Of a stretch of 37,982 bases of DNA, positions 10,002-17,640 are shown in pieces. Where the stretch lies: the NCBI GenBank assembly GCA_004297725.1, contig SCUS01000086.1:1-37982 (forward strand), written 5' to 3'. The notes under the pieces are model-generated. The model worked only from the letters and a program-made list of their open reading frames with translations. It made no database searches and was not told the origin of the DNA. Each line of letters starts with the position of its first letter. Within the stretch, counting starts at the first letter, position 1. The DNA comes from Myxococcaceae bacterium (GTDB lineage Bacteria > Myxococcota_A > Polyangia > Polyangiales > Ga0077539). The position numbers and the translations under genes are program-made.

Positions 10002-11687
10002 TCAGCGGCCGAAGATCTTCGCCAGCAGCTTGCCCCCCGTCGACGTCTCCGTGGCCCCGGCTCCGGCTACGGCTCCGCCCCCGCTGCGATGGCGGGCCGC
10101 GGCGACCCGCAGCTCGCGCACGGCGTCCATGTTGGTGGAGTTGATCTTGTACGCCCGGTAGAAGTGCTCGAGCGCGCGCGCGCTGTCGCCCCGGCGGGCG
10201 TGCGCCCGACCCGCGAGCACATGCATCTGGTCGGAGTCGGGGGCCAGCTTGAGCCCGCGGTTGACCCATCCCAGCGCCTCGATGCAGGGGCCGTGAGGGT
10301 CCTTCGCGAACAGGGTGGTGACCAGCACCACGATGGCGTCGGGCAGGTCGCCCCGTAACATCAGCGCCTCGCGCGCGGCCTTCCCCGCCTCGTCGATCGC
10401 GCCGCATCGCAGGCAGACCTGGGCGGTGTGCAGCTTCGTCGCCGCGTCGGCCTGCGCGGCCTGGCCGCGTCGGACGTTGGGGGTGCCGGCCCCCTGCATG
10501 ATCTCGGTGAGGTGCCGACGCCTCGATGCCTCGTCGGACAGCGTCGTGTGGGCCTCGTCGAGCAGCGCGTGGATCTGCTGGTGCACCTCCCGCAGCGCGA
10601 TCGCGCTCTCCGGCGCCGCCTCGGGGCGCCACGGCGCGACCCGCTCCTGGTAGGGCGTGCGGAAGTCCTGCGCCAGCATGCTCGCGTCGAGCCCGAGCAT
10701 CTGGAAGTAGGTCTCGTCCTGCATCGAGGCGAGGCGAGCCTCCGCCGCGGCCATCCTCGCCCGGACGTCGATGGGCGCGGGCCGCGGGGGGATCACCTGC
10801 GGGGGCGGCTGCGGTCGCGCCGAGGCCCGCACCCCCAGGTCGCGAACGATCGGCAGGTTGCTCGACGAGATCCGCCGCGGGGCCTCCAGCGGTCGCTGCT
10901 GAAACACCGGCTGGACACCGGAGGCCGATCGCGGCGGCGCGTCGGTGCTCAGCTCCGCCAGCCCGGTGATCAGCAGCAGCGCCACGAGCGCGCGCACGCT
11001 CGCCGTCGTCGCGCCGGTGCTCTCGAGCGCCGCGAAGGCCGCGGGCCCGGCCTGGAGCCGCTCGATGGCCGAGCGCTCGGCGCCCTCGAAGCCGAAGGCC
11101 GAGAGCTCGGTGCTGGGCTTGAGGCGGAGCGCGTGGGCGCCGAGCTTCGTCACCGCCGCGGTCACCGCGCCGTGCTCGGGGTACGCCCGAAGGCCCGGCC
11201 AGAGGAGCGGCAGAAGGTCTTCCGGGTGGCGCGCTCCGCCGAAGCCTGCGAGCAGGTCGCACCCGCGGAAGAACTCCATGCGCCCCTTCTCCAGCGCGAA
11301 GACCCGCATGGCCTTGCGCCGGAGCTGCGCCCGCAGACCGCGCACCACCGCCTCGGGCCCGCAGGCGCCCATCGCCACGAGGATGTCGCCCTGGAGGCCC
11401 TCCCGCGCGGCCAGCCGGGCGAGGGACTCGTCGAACTGCTCGCCGGTGATGGCGCCGTGCTCTCGCAGCAGGCAGCCGAGCGTGTCGAGCGGCTGCGGCT
11501 GGCGGATCTGCGTGAGCGCGCCGCCCTCGAAGGTCAGCAGCGTCTCGCCGGCGGACACCCCCGCGTGACACTCGCCGTGCAGCGCGAGCGTGCCGGTGAG
11601 CCCACGCTGGCGGAGCGACCACAGCAGCGAGGCGATCGACGTGGTCGCGAGGTCACCAGAGATCGTCGGCACGGGTCGGGGCTTCAT
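10002..11687 (-). CDS. DUF4388 protein with degenerate J-domain and TPR-like C-terminus
   Basis: 561 residues, no signal peptide. Residues 8-140 match DUF4388 (GDLATTSIASLLWSLRQRGLTGTLAL..), a domain frequent in Myxococcota regulatory proteins. After a Pro-rich linker (about 255-310), residues 323-395 read like a J domain (ETYFQMLGLDAS...TLSDEASRRRHL), but the HPD tripeptide needed to stimulate DnaK is absent; RTPYQERVAPWRPE occupies that region. Residues 410-530 form helical TPR-like repeats (ARRGDSARALEHFYRAYKIN). Likely a cytoplasmic adaptor; partner unknown. It ends 21 nt from the convergent kinase-like gene. Confidence 0.8.
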   Translation of the reverse strand: MKPRPVPTISGDLATTSIASLLWSLRQRGLTGTLALHGECHAGVSAGETLLTFEGGALTQIRQPQPLDTLGCLLREHGAITGEQFDESLARLAAREGLQGDILVAMGACGPEAVVRGLRAQLRRKAMRVFALEKGRMEFFRGCDLLAGFGGARHPEDLLPLLWPGLRAYPEHGAVTAAVTKLGAHALRLKPSTELSAFGFEGAERSAIERLQAGPAAFAALESTGATTASVRALVALLLITGLAELSTDAPPRSASGVQPVFQQRPLEAPRRISSSNLPIVRDLGVRASARPQPPPQVIPPRPAPIDVRARMAAAEARLASMQDETYFQMLGLDASMLAQDFRTPYQERVAPWRPEAAPESAIALREVHQQIHALLDEAHTTLSDEASRRRHLTEIMQGAGTPNVRRGQAAQADAATKLHTAQVCLRCGAIDEAGKAAREALMLRGDLPDAIVVLVTTLFAKDPHGPCIEALGWVNRGLKLAPDSDQMHVLAGRAHARRGDSARALEHFYRAYKINSTNMDAVRELRVAAARHRSGGGAVAGAGATETSTGGKLLAKIFGR

Positions 11688-11695
11688 CGCACCGG

Positions 11696-11701
11696 ACTAT
11701 G
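11696..11701 (-). promoter_or_regulatory. Putative -10 (CATAGT) for the DUF4388 gene
   Basis: CATAGT is 8 nt upstream of ATG 11687 with no ribosome binding site in between. It matches the near-leaderless pattern of the window. Confidence 0.35.
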
Positions 11702-11848
11702 GCCCGCGACCTCTCGGAAGTGGCTTACAGGGAGGGATTTTCGTGGCGAACAAGGCATTTTGGGAGGGGCATGTGGGCGCCTCTGCCATCACCCCGCACG
11801 ACCCCTCCAGGCGTGCGCGCGTCGCTCACTCGGGGGGCGTCGACGGCG

Positions 11849-12433
11849 TCAGACCAGCAGGTCGCGGGCGAGCTCGCCCTTCGGGGAGGTGAGCGTCTGA
11901 CCCAGCGCCAGGATCTCGATGAGCACCGCGCGGTACACCCCCGCGACGGCGTCGAGGTCGACCTCCGCGGGGTCGCCGTCCTCGTCGGGCTCGAGCGCGG
12001 CCTCGAGCTGCTCGCGCACGAAGGCCATCAGGTGCGGCTGGCCGATGGCCACCAGGTCGTCGCTCTCCAGCACCTCGTCGGCGTCGCCCCGGCGGAGCTC
12101 TTCGTCCCACTCGAAGGTCGCCAGCACCGTGGCCAGCGCGACGTCGTCGACCCGCCGCACGCGCGGCCCGAAGGCGTTGCCGAAGGCGCGGTGCACCACG
12201 ATGGCCAGGAAGTATCCGAGCGCCTGCGCCGTGTCGTCGCGCACCGGCTCGATGAGCCCGCGGAGCCATCGACCCAGCGCGGGCTGCGTTCGCTCCAGCG
12301 CGCGGAAGGCCTCCATCACCTGCGCCTCGAGGTCGCCGTCGTCGGAGACCTCCGCCTCCGCGGAGGCGATCGCCTCGGGCGGGACCATCGCCCAGCCCGC
12401 GATGGGGCGTATCGCAGCGCGCGCCGGCCACAC
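11849..12433 (-). CDS. Hypothetical acidic helical protein
   Basis: 194 residues if the GTG at 12433 is used; an ATG 15 codons later (12388, MVPPEAIA) is the alternative. Rich in Glu/Asp/Ala/Leu and predicted mostly helical (ALERTQPALGRWLRGLIEP, VREQLEAALEPDED), with no signal peptide, membrane segment or motif I recognise. It starts 6 nt after the stop of the upstream Zn-ribbon-like gene, so the two form an operon. The 161 nt between its stop and the next gene (11687) hold that gene's putative promoter and nothing else I can support. Confidence 0.7.
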   Translation of the reverse strand: MWPARAAIRPIAGWAMVPPEAIASAEAEVSDDGDLEAQVMEAFRALERTQPALGRWLRGLIEPVRDDTAQALGYFLAIVVHRAFGNAFGPRVRRVDDVALATVLATFEWDEELRRGDADEVLESDDLVAIGQPHLMAFVREQLEAALEPDEDGDPAEVDLDAVAGVYRAVLIEILALGQTLTSPKGELARDLLV

Positions 12434-12439
12434 GGCGTC

Positions 12440-12640
12440 TTAACCCTCTTCCTCTTCGAAGAAGATGCGGTCGAGGGCGGTCATCGAGATGGCAAGGGCG
12501 CAGCGCTCGCACAGCGGCGGCTCTTCGCGCAGCACCTCGTCGCCTCGCAGGAACAACAGCATCCCGCGGCCCGCGGGTTCGCCCTCGATCTCCACGTCGC
12601 AGGCGTGGCAGGTCAACGGCTGTTCAGTCACAAACGTCAC
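12440..12640 (-). CDS. Small zinc-ribbon-like protein
   Basis: 66 residues starting at GTG 12640. Four cysteines in two CxxC pairs (C11/C14 and C44/C47) with about 29 residues between them suggest a structural zinc site. The C-terminus ends in FFEEEEG. No DNA-binding or enzymatic motif is visible. The GTG is preceded by a -10-like TATCGT only 6 nt away and has no ribosome binding site, which supports this start. It is followed 6 nt later by the hypothetical acidic gene. Confidence 0.72.
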   Translation of the reverse strand: MTFVTEQPLTCHACDVEIEGEPAGRGMLLFLRGDEVLREEPPLCERCALAISMTALDRIFFEEEEG

Positions 12641-12646
12641 CTGGGC

Positions 12647-12652
12647 ACGATA
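12647..12652 (-). promoter_or_regulatory. Putative -10 (TATCGT) for the zinc-ribbon operon
   Basis: TATCGT lies 6 nt before GTG 12640, predicting a leaderless mRNA. It is the same hexamer used by the lipoprotein at 2685. Confidence 0.4.
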
Positions 12653-12682
12653 CCACCCGCGGGCTGCTCCACGTAGCGTCGA

Positions 12683-13510
12683 CTACGGCAGGGCCGCGAG
12701 CCGGGCGAGCTCCGCGAGGGCCAGCGCGTGCAGCGCGGCGGGCGCGACCACGAGGCCGTCGTCGAGGCCGAGCCAGGCGGTGTCGTAGGCGATGTCGCGC
12801 CCGAGCGAGTCGGTGACCAGGGCGCCAGCGCCTCGCGCGATGGCCTCCGGGGCGCAGCCGTCCCAGAGCTTGGGGCCTCGGCCGAAGTGAGCGTAGAGGT
12901 CGCACTCTCCGGTGGCGACGGCGGCGACCTTGAGGCCGACGCTGCCGCGCCTGCGCAGGTCGGTGACGCCGAGCGCCTCGGCGAGGGCCGTGACGCGCGG
13001 GTGCGGGTGCGAGCGGGAGCCGATCATCCGGGCCTCGGAGGCCGAGGCGACCACGCGCACGCGGAGCTGCGTCCGGGCGCCCGAGGGGTCGATGGACCAC
13101 GACCCTTCGCCGGGGACGCCCACGAGCGCGACGCCGGAGACCGGGGAGACGACCACGCCGAGCGCGGCGCGGCCCTGCACCGCGAGGCCCACCATCACGC
13201 AGAACTCCCCGTTGCGTTGGACGAAGTCCTTGGTTCCGTCGAGCGGGTCGATGAACCAGCAGCGGCCCCCGCGCGCGGCGGCCTCGGACGACTCGCTGGT
13301 GTCGCTCTCCTCGGCGCAGATGCCGTCGTCGGGGAAGGCCGCCCGGAGCGCCGCGACGATCATCGCGTTGGCCTCGTGGTCGGCCGTGGTGACCGGGTCG
13401 TCGTGACCCTTCCAGTCGACCTCGACGCCGCTGGCGTAGAGGGCGCGTACCCGGTCCGCCGCGGCCAGGGCAGCCGCCAGTGCGACCTCGATCTCTCGGG
13501 TGAAAGGCAT
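12683..13510 (-). CDS. cysQ: 3'(2'),5'-bisphosphate nucleotidase / inositol-monophosphatase family
   Basis: 275 residues from ATG 13510. The metal-binding signatures of the lithium-sensitive phosphatase family are present: AEES (about 66-69), IDPLDGTKDF (about 86-95) and the C-terminal LWDGCAPEAIARGAGA. The DLYAHFG..LWD wording and DDPVTTADHEAN near the N-terminus favour CysQ, which removes 3'-phosphate from PAP/PAPS in sulfur assimilation, over inositol monophosphatase, but substrate cannot be settled by eye. The frame is open upstream, but ATG 13510 begins at the normal N-terminus and follows a plausible -10. Confidence 0.88.
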   Translation of the reverse strand: MPFTREIEVALAAALAAADRVRALYASGVEVDWKGHDDPVTTADHEANAMIVAALRAAFPDDGICAEESDTSESSEAAARGGRCWFIDPLDGTKDFVQRNGEFCVMVGLAVQGRAALGVVVSPVSGVALVGVPGEGSWSIDPSGARTQLRVRVVASASEARMIGSRSHPHPRVTALAEALGVTDLRRRGSVGLKVAAVATGECDLYAHFGRGPKLWDGCAPEAIARGAGALVTDSLGRDIAYDTAWLGLDDGLVVAPAALHALALAELARLAALP

Positions 13511-13520
13511 TGGGTCCGGG

Positions 13521-13526
13521 AACGTA
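13521..13526 (-). promoter_or_regulatory. Putative -10 (TACGTT) for the CysQ-like gene
   Basis: TACGTT is 10 nt before ATG 13510, with no ribosome binding site between. No clear -35. Confidence 0.3.
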
Positions 13527-13639
13527 TCACGGTCGGCGACCGGGTTTTCCGGGCGATGGTCTTCTGGTGTAGAAGCCCACCATCGATCCGCCGCGATCGA
13601 TCCATCGGGGGGTTTCGCCCCACCACAGGAGTGCATGCA

Positions 13640-14275
13640 ATGAAGTACAGGGTTCTCTCGTCGTGTGTCGCCGTCGCGCTTGGCGCGTGGGCCCTCTCGG
13701 GCTGCGTGGTCCGGGGTCGAGGCGGGGTTGGCGTCAGCTCCACCATCACGGTTCCGCCGCCGCCGCAGGTGAACACCACCGCGACGATCAGCGCCAACGT
13801 GTCGGTGCCGACGGGCGTGACGGTGATCCAGCAGCAGTGCGTGCAGGGCTCGGCCGAGCAGTGCAACGGCCTCGATGACAACTGCAACGGCGTCATCGAC
13901 GAGGGCTGCGGCTACCAGACCGGCAACATCCAGGTCACCGCCGCGTGGAACTCCCCGTCGGACATCGACCTCCACGTCCTCGACCCGATGGGCGAGGAGA
14001 TCTACTACGCCCACCGCAACAGCCAGTCCGGCGGCGTGCTCGACCGCGACGCCAACGCGGCCTGCAGCGTGTCGCCCCCCACCGTCGAGAACGTCTACTG
14101 GGGCGGTCAGCCCCCCCCCGGCTCCTACCGCATCCGCCTCGTGGCCTACGACATGTGCCGCTCGGCCGCGACGCCGGTCACCCTCTCCATCGCCGTCGGC
14201 GGTCGCATCGTCGGGGCGTACAGCTTCACGTTCACCTACGACCGCCAGGAGTTCGTGCTGCCCTTCTCCATCTGA
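13640..14275 (+). CDS. Lipoprotein with MopE-type metal-binding motif and DUF2135-like domain
   Basis: 211 residues. The signal peptide ends in a canonical lipobox LSGC (Cys22). A Pro-rich spacer is followed by CNGLDDNCNGVIDEGC (about 75-90), the putative metal-binding motif first noted around the copper protein MopE. Residues 100-211 resemble the YfaP-type DUF2135 domain (SDIDLHVLDPMGEEIYYAHR, then GSYRIRLVAYDMC), usually found on exported proteins. ATG 13640 is chosen because the signal peptide begins there, although the frame is open much further upstream. Probably an envelope-anchored beta-sandwich; function unknown. It ends 9 nt from the convergent methyltransferase gene. Confidence 0.85.
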   Translation: MKYRVLSSCVAVALGAWALSGCVVRGRGGVGVSSTITVPPPPQVNTTATISANVSVPTGVTVIQQQCVQGSAEQCNGLDDNCNGVIDEGCGYQTGNIQVTAAWNSPSDIDLHVLDPMGEEIYYAHRNSQSGGVLDRDANAACSVSPPTVENVYWGGQPPPGSYRIRLVAYDMCRSAATPVTLSIAVGGRIVGAYSFTFTYDRQEFVLPFSI

Positions 14276-14284
14276 TCGCCGCGC

Positions 14285-15463
14285 TCAGGGCCACACCGGG
14301 CGCCAGCGCGCCGGGTCGAGCCGCAGCGCCTTCCCCTCCGTCTCCGCCTCCGCGATCCCCTCCTCCTCCAGCGCGACCAGCGTCCCCCGGGCGACGTCCC
14401 GCAGCTTCACCCCCGCGGCGCGCTTCGCCACGCGGTCGAGCTCCACCACCCTCAGGTCGCCGCGCGCCCCGGTGATGGGTCCGCACCACCAGGCCTCGGT
14501 CTTCCCCTTGGTCACCGAGGGCTGCGACACCATCCGCATCGGCGTCTCGGCGGGCATCGCGCCGCGCAGCGTGCGCCCGTCCCGGCGCAGCACCAGGTAC
14601 GACCAGGTGAGCCCCTCCCAGCGCAGCCCCGCGGCCTTCGCCACGCCCTGAAGCCACGGCGGGAGCGCCACGTCCGCGAGGTCTTCGTGGCACCAGTCGC
14701 GCGTCGTGCGCAGCATCGGGCACTCCAGCGCGTGAAGGCACGGAGCGAACACCGTCGCCCCCTCCGCCAGCATGATCGCGCGCGCGACGTGCAGCGCCCG
14801 GCTCTCGGCGCGCGACCCGGGCTCGATCACCACCAGCGCGCCGTCGTCCGCCACGCGCCGCATGGCCTCGCGGAGGAAGGCCGCGATGGCCGCCCCGCGC
14901 GCCGCCTCGTCGCCGTGCGCCCGGGTGAACTCCACCGCGGTGAGCCCGGCCAGTACAAGGTCGTGTAATCCGAGTTCGTCGCCCCAGCCGGGCTGCGAGA
15001 GGTCGCAGACGGCGGTGTGCGCCGCGGGGGTGCTCGCGGGCAGCAGCCCCGCCCCGCGGGCCCCGTCGGCGACCCGGCGCAGGATGGCGAGCGCCGCGGG
15101 GTCGTGGTCGACCGCGGTGACCGAGGCGACCCTCGCCGTGGGAGGGAGGGCTCGCAGGGCGCCGAGGCTGGTGGCTCCGACGCCCGCGCCGAGGTCGAGC
15201 ACCCGCAAGGGCCGGTCGGGCAGCGCCCCGGCCCAGGTGAGCTCTCCCACCGCGCGCGCCACCTTCAACACGTCGCGGGGAAACCAGAACATGGTCCGCG
15301 CGGCAAGGCCGTCGGCGGGGGCGATGGCGACGTCCTCGCCCAGGTAGCGCCGTGACTGCCGAGCCACCATCACCGCGAGCGCCTCCGGGGGGACGGTGCG
15401 GCCGAGGGCGCGCTCGAGCACCGCGGTCCACTCCGGCTCGACGGGCTTCAGCCACGGGGTCAT
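14285..15463 (-). CDS. Rsm22/METTL17-family ribosomal small-subunit methyltransferase-like protein
   Basis: 392 residues. The SAM-binding motif VLDLGAGVGATSLGAL (about 88-103) and motif VDHDP (118-122) mark a class I methyltransferase fold. PCLHALECPMLRTTRDWCH (241-259) and Cys327 give a four-Cys set (C242, C248, C258, C327) with the spacing style of the Rsm22 family. Mitochondrial members are reported to bind a [4Fe-4S] cluster and to act in small-subunit assembly. The C-terminal part (about 300-392) is a small beta-rich extension. It presumably binds the ribosomal small subunit; catalysis is unproven. It is convergent with the DUF2135 lipoprotein and divergent from ccmC. Confidence 0.82.
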   Translation of the reverse strand: MTPWLKPVEPEWTAVLERALGRTVPPEALAVMVARQSRRYLGEDVAIAPADGLAARTMFWFPRDVLKVARAVGELTWAGALPDRPLRVLDLGAGVGATSLGALRALPPTARVASVTAVDHDPAALAILRRVADGARGAGLLPASTPAAHTAVCDLSQPGWGDELGLHDLVLAGLTAVEFTRAHGDEAARGAAIAAFLREAMRRVADDGALVVIEPGSRAESRALHVARAIMLAEGATVFAPCLHALECPMLRTTRDWCHEDLADVALPPWLQGVAKAAGLRWEGLTWSYLVLRRDGRTLRGAMPAETPMRMVSQPSVTKGKTEAWWCGPITGARGDLRVVELDRVAKRAAGVKLRDVARGTLVALEEEGIAEAETEGKALRLDPARWRPVWP

Positions 15464-15500
15464 GAGCGCCCTCGGGGCGTGCGTTCACGCCGATCAAGCG

Positions 15501-15530
15501 TTGGTTCGGAGGGGGGGTGGGTGCTAGGGT
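15501..15530 (+). promoter_or_regulatory. Putative promoter of the ccmC operon
   Basis: TTGGTT (15501-15506), an 18-nt spacer, then TAGGGT (15525-15530), 11 nt before ATG 15542. The leader would be only a few nucleotides. This argues for the ATG at 15542 over the in-frame start at 15479, which lies upstream of the promoter. Confidence 0.5.
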
Positions 15531-15541
15531 CCGCGGCGATC

Positions 15542-16243
15542 ATGCGGTGGCTCTCGGTTCTTTCCATCTTTGCCTTCGGCTGCCTTGCGGTGACCGTGGG
15601 TCTTGCCTTCGGGTACGCGCCGGTGGCGCAGCTCTCGGCGGGGGGTCTCACGCAGAAGATCTTCTACATCCACGTGCCGAGCGCGTACGTCATGTACATC
15701 GGCGTGACCGCCTGCGTGGCGGGCTCGGTGGGATATCTCCTGCAGCGCTCGCCCGGCTGGGACGCCCTCGCTCAGGCCGGCGCCGAGCTCGGGGTGCTCT
15801 TCGCGGGCATCGTGCTGGTGACCGGTCCGCTCTGGGCGCGCAAGGCCTGGGGCACCTACTGGACCTGGGATCCGAGGCTTACCACCACCCTGCTCGGCGC
15901 GCTGATCTTCGTCGCGTACCTCGTGCTGCGCGGCGGCACCGGCACCGGCGAGGCCGAGAAGCGCTTCTCCGCGGCGCTGGCGGTGATGGGCGCGTGCGTG
16001 ATGCCGGTGATCCATTTCAGCGTGCAGCTCTGGCGGGGGCAGCACCCCACGGTGATCACCTCCCGGGGCGGCGGGCTCGCCCCGCAGATGGCGCAGACGC
16101 TCACGCTGAGCTTCCTGGCCTTCACGCTGCTGGCGGCGGTGCTGCTCACCCTGCGGTCGCGGGTGGTGCTGCAGCGGGCGAAGCTCGAGGAGCTGCGTAC
16201 CGACGCGGTCTCCCGCGGACTGTTCGACGGAGAGGTGGCGTAG
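15542..16243 (+). CDS. ccmC: Cytochrome c biogenesis heme protein CcmC (CcsA/CcmC family)
   Basis: 233 residues with about six membrane segments. The tryptophan-rich heme-handling motif WGTYWTWDPRLTTTLL is intact. The two expected heme-ligand histidines lie in KIFYIHVPSAY and VIHFSVQLWRGQHP. CcmC delivers heme to CcmE on the periplasmic face during System I cytochrome c maturation. MRWLSV at 15542 begins directly with the first membrane segment and lies just behind a promoter. The stop is 2 nt before the ATG of a CcmD-like gene. No ccmA, ccmB, ccmE or ccmF is in the window. Confidence 0.92.
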   Translation: MRWLSVLSIFAFGCLAVTVGLAFGYAPVAQLSAGGLTQKIFYIHVPSAYVMYIGVTACVAGSVGYLLQRSPGWDALAQAGAELGVLFAGIVLVTGPLWARKAWGTYWTWDPRLTTTLLGALIFVAYLVLRGGTGTGEAEKRFSAALAVMGACVMPVIHFSVQLWRGQHPTVITSRGGGLAPQMAQTLTLSFLAFTLLAAVLLTLRSRVVLQRAKLEELRTDAVSRGLFDGEVA

Positions 16244-16245
16244 TG

Positions 16246-16557
16246 ATGAGCGGGCGAGTGTTACAGAAGAGTGTATTCGTAGCGATGGTCGTGATGGCGC
16301 TCTCGGCGACGGCGGGTGCTCAGCCCTCGGGCGACGCCGCCGGGCAGCGGTCGATGGCCTTCGAGCCGGGCCTCGGCGAGGCCGCGCAGGAGCGGGTTCC
16401 GGGCGGGCGGCTGGTGGCGCTGGCCTACGGCTTCGCGCTGCTGGCCATCGGCGGGTACGTGGCCTTCATCGCGCGCAACGCGGCGAAGCTGGAGGACGAC
16501 GTCCGCGCGCTGGAGGACGCGCTGGCGCGGCGCCCGGAGGGAGACGACGCGCGGTGA
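16246..16557 (+). CDS. ccmD: CcmD-like small heme-exporter-associated membrane protein
   Basis: 103 residues. An N-terminal signal-like segment (SVFVAMVVMALSATAGAQ) is followed by a polar spacer. A single membrane helix (LVALAYGFALLAIGGYVAFIA) then runs into a charged coiled tail (KLEDDVRALEDALARR), the CcmD layout. Typical CcmD is only about 50-70 residues, so the exported N-terminal spacer is unusual. CcmD anchors or releases the CcmABC-CcmE complex. It starts 2 nt after the ccmC stop and ends overlapping the next small gene. Confidence 0.75.
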   Translation: MSGRVLQKSVFVAMVVMALSATAGAQPSGDAAGQRSMAFEPGLGEAAQERVPGGRLVALAYGFALLAIGGYVAFIARNAAKLEDDVRALEDALARRPEGDDAR

Positions 16558-16685
16558 TCCCGACGCCGGAGCACGTGGTGTTCATTCCGGGCGTGCTGCT
16601 GCTCGGGGTGTTCATCGGCTACACGATGGGCTCCCGGGCCGTGCGCGACGAGGTGCGCCGGCAGCGGGAGCGGGAGAAGCGGTAG
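16554..16685 (+). CDS. 43-residue single-pass membrane protein in the ccm operon
   Basis: A short frame starts at GTG 16554, overlapping the CcmD-like stop in the arrangement GTGA, which predicts coupled translation. The product begins IPTPEHVVF, has one hydrophobic helix (VVFIPGVLLLGVFIGYTMGS) and ends in a dense basic/acidic tail (RDEVRRQREREKR). I do not recognise a named family. Position and topology suggest an accessory subunit of the CcmCD complex. The stop at 16683-16685 is 41 nt from the convergent Fic-fold gene. Confidence 0.65.
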   Translation: MIPTPEHVVFIPGVLLLGVFIGYTMGSRAVRDEVRRQREREKR

Positions 16686-16726
16686 CGAGGGGGGGAGTCG
16701 GTCGTAGAGGGACGCGGAGGCCCTGA

Positions 16727-17491
16727 TCAGGCCATCGCGCGGCGGCCGGTGCGCTGCTCGGCGAAGAGCTTGATGGCGCTCTCGATGGAGTTCTCCAGCG
16801 AGTCGACCATCAGGTTGTGCAGCGTGAGGCTCGGGCCCTTGAGGGCCTCGTAGTACCGCTGCCGCTCGGTCGAGTGGATGATCGCCGGGGGGTAGCCCGC
16901 GCGCAGGAGCACCAGGTTCATCCCGAGGCGCGCCAGCTTGCCGGTGTGCTTGGTGAACGGGAAGATCTGCATCAGCTTGAAGTGCAGCTTGGACGCCGTG
17001 CGCAGGGAGTTGGCCTTGCGGGTCTCCGGGTCTTGCAGCCAGTCGTCGAGCTTCTTCATCTCGCCGGCGATCTTGTCGGGGACGGCGATGTCGTGGAAGT
17101 AGAGCCGGTGCACCGGCGTCTCCTTGCGCCACGTGCCGTCGCGGACCTCGGCGTCGTCGGGCGAGAGCGTCGACTGGAGGCGCTTGAGGAGCTCGACGGT
17201 GATCGGGTGCTTCTTCTTGTTGGCCGCGAACTCCCGGGCGAGGTCGATGGCCGCCTTGTGGGCCCGGATCTCGTCGTAGGTCGGGATGAGCGACACGTCG
17301 GACACCACGTCGCGGTCGATGGCGCTCTTCAGCTCGTGGAACGAGAGCACCGTCCCTTCGAGCGCCGTGTCATGGAAGATCCACGACATGTCCAGGCGCT
17401 CCTGGAATTGGGCGAGGACGGATTCGTCCTGCGCGGCGAGGTGGTCTTCCAGGACCTTCAGTTTTTCTTCGAGGTTCGCGCGGGTCGCCAT
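16727..17491 (-). CDS. Fic-fold protein lacking the catalytic histidine (pseudo-Fic)
   Basis: 254 residues from ATG 17491, with a GGATG ribosome-binding-like site; the frame is open to 17590. The Fic core is clear: HFKLMQI leads into the active-site loop, followed by LARLGMNLVLLRAGYPP and ERQRYYEAL. The loop reads FPFTKHTGKLAR (177-188) instead of HPFx(D/E)GNGRxxR. The catalytic His is Phe177, the metal-binding acidic residue is Lys181, and Asn is Thr183; only the last Arg188 remains. An N-terminal helix carries DTALEG (41-46), close to the inhibitory (S/T)xxxE(G/N) motif, with its Glu45 kept. AMP transfer is therefore unlikely by the known mechanism. No antitoxin partner is adjacent. Confidence 0.85.
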   Translation of the reverse strand: MATRANLEEKLKVLEDHLAAQDESVLAQFQERLDMSWIFHDTALEGTVLSFHELKSAIDRDVVSDVSLIPTYDEIRAHKAAIDLAREFAANKKKHPITVELLKRLQSTLSPDDAEVRDGTWRKETPVHRLYFHDIAVPDKIAGEMKKLDDWLQDPETRKANSLRTASKLHFKLMQIFPFTKHTGKLARLGMNLVLLRAGYPPAIIHSTERQRYYEALKGPSLTLHNLMVDSLENSIESAIKLFAEQRTGRRAMA

Positions 17492-17604
17492 GACACATCC
17501 TGCGTAGATGGCCCTAAAAGCCCCTTGTGGGCGGCCGCGATGATGCAGAACGCGCATCCATGGCGCAAGCGCAACATCTTTGCGTGCCAACCGTGAGAGA
17601 GGGG

Positions 17605-17627
17605 TGATGGAGCGCGAAGCTCCATCA
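17605..17627. repeat. Perfect 9-bp hairpin between tRNA-Ala and the Fic-fold gene
   Basis: TGATGGAGC and GCTCCATCA flank a GCGAA loop. It lies beyond the larger hairpin on the tRNA transcript, in the leader side of the Fic-fold gene. It could be a second terminator or an attenuation structure. Confidence 0.5.
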
Positions 17628-17640
17628 GGGGGCCCAAATG

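Noticed and set aside
13511..14014. N-terminal extension of the CysQ-like gene
   Set aside because: It is antisense to the start of the DUF2135 lipoprotein and not family sequence.
16727..17491. Fic/Doc toxin-antitoxin module
   Set aside because: No antitoxin gene is adjacent and the catalytic His is absent. The inhibitory helix is within the same chain.
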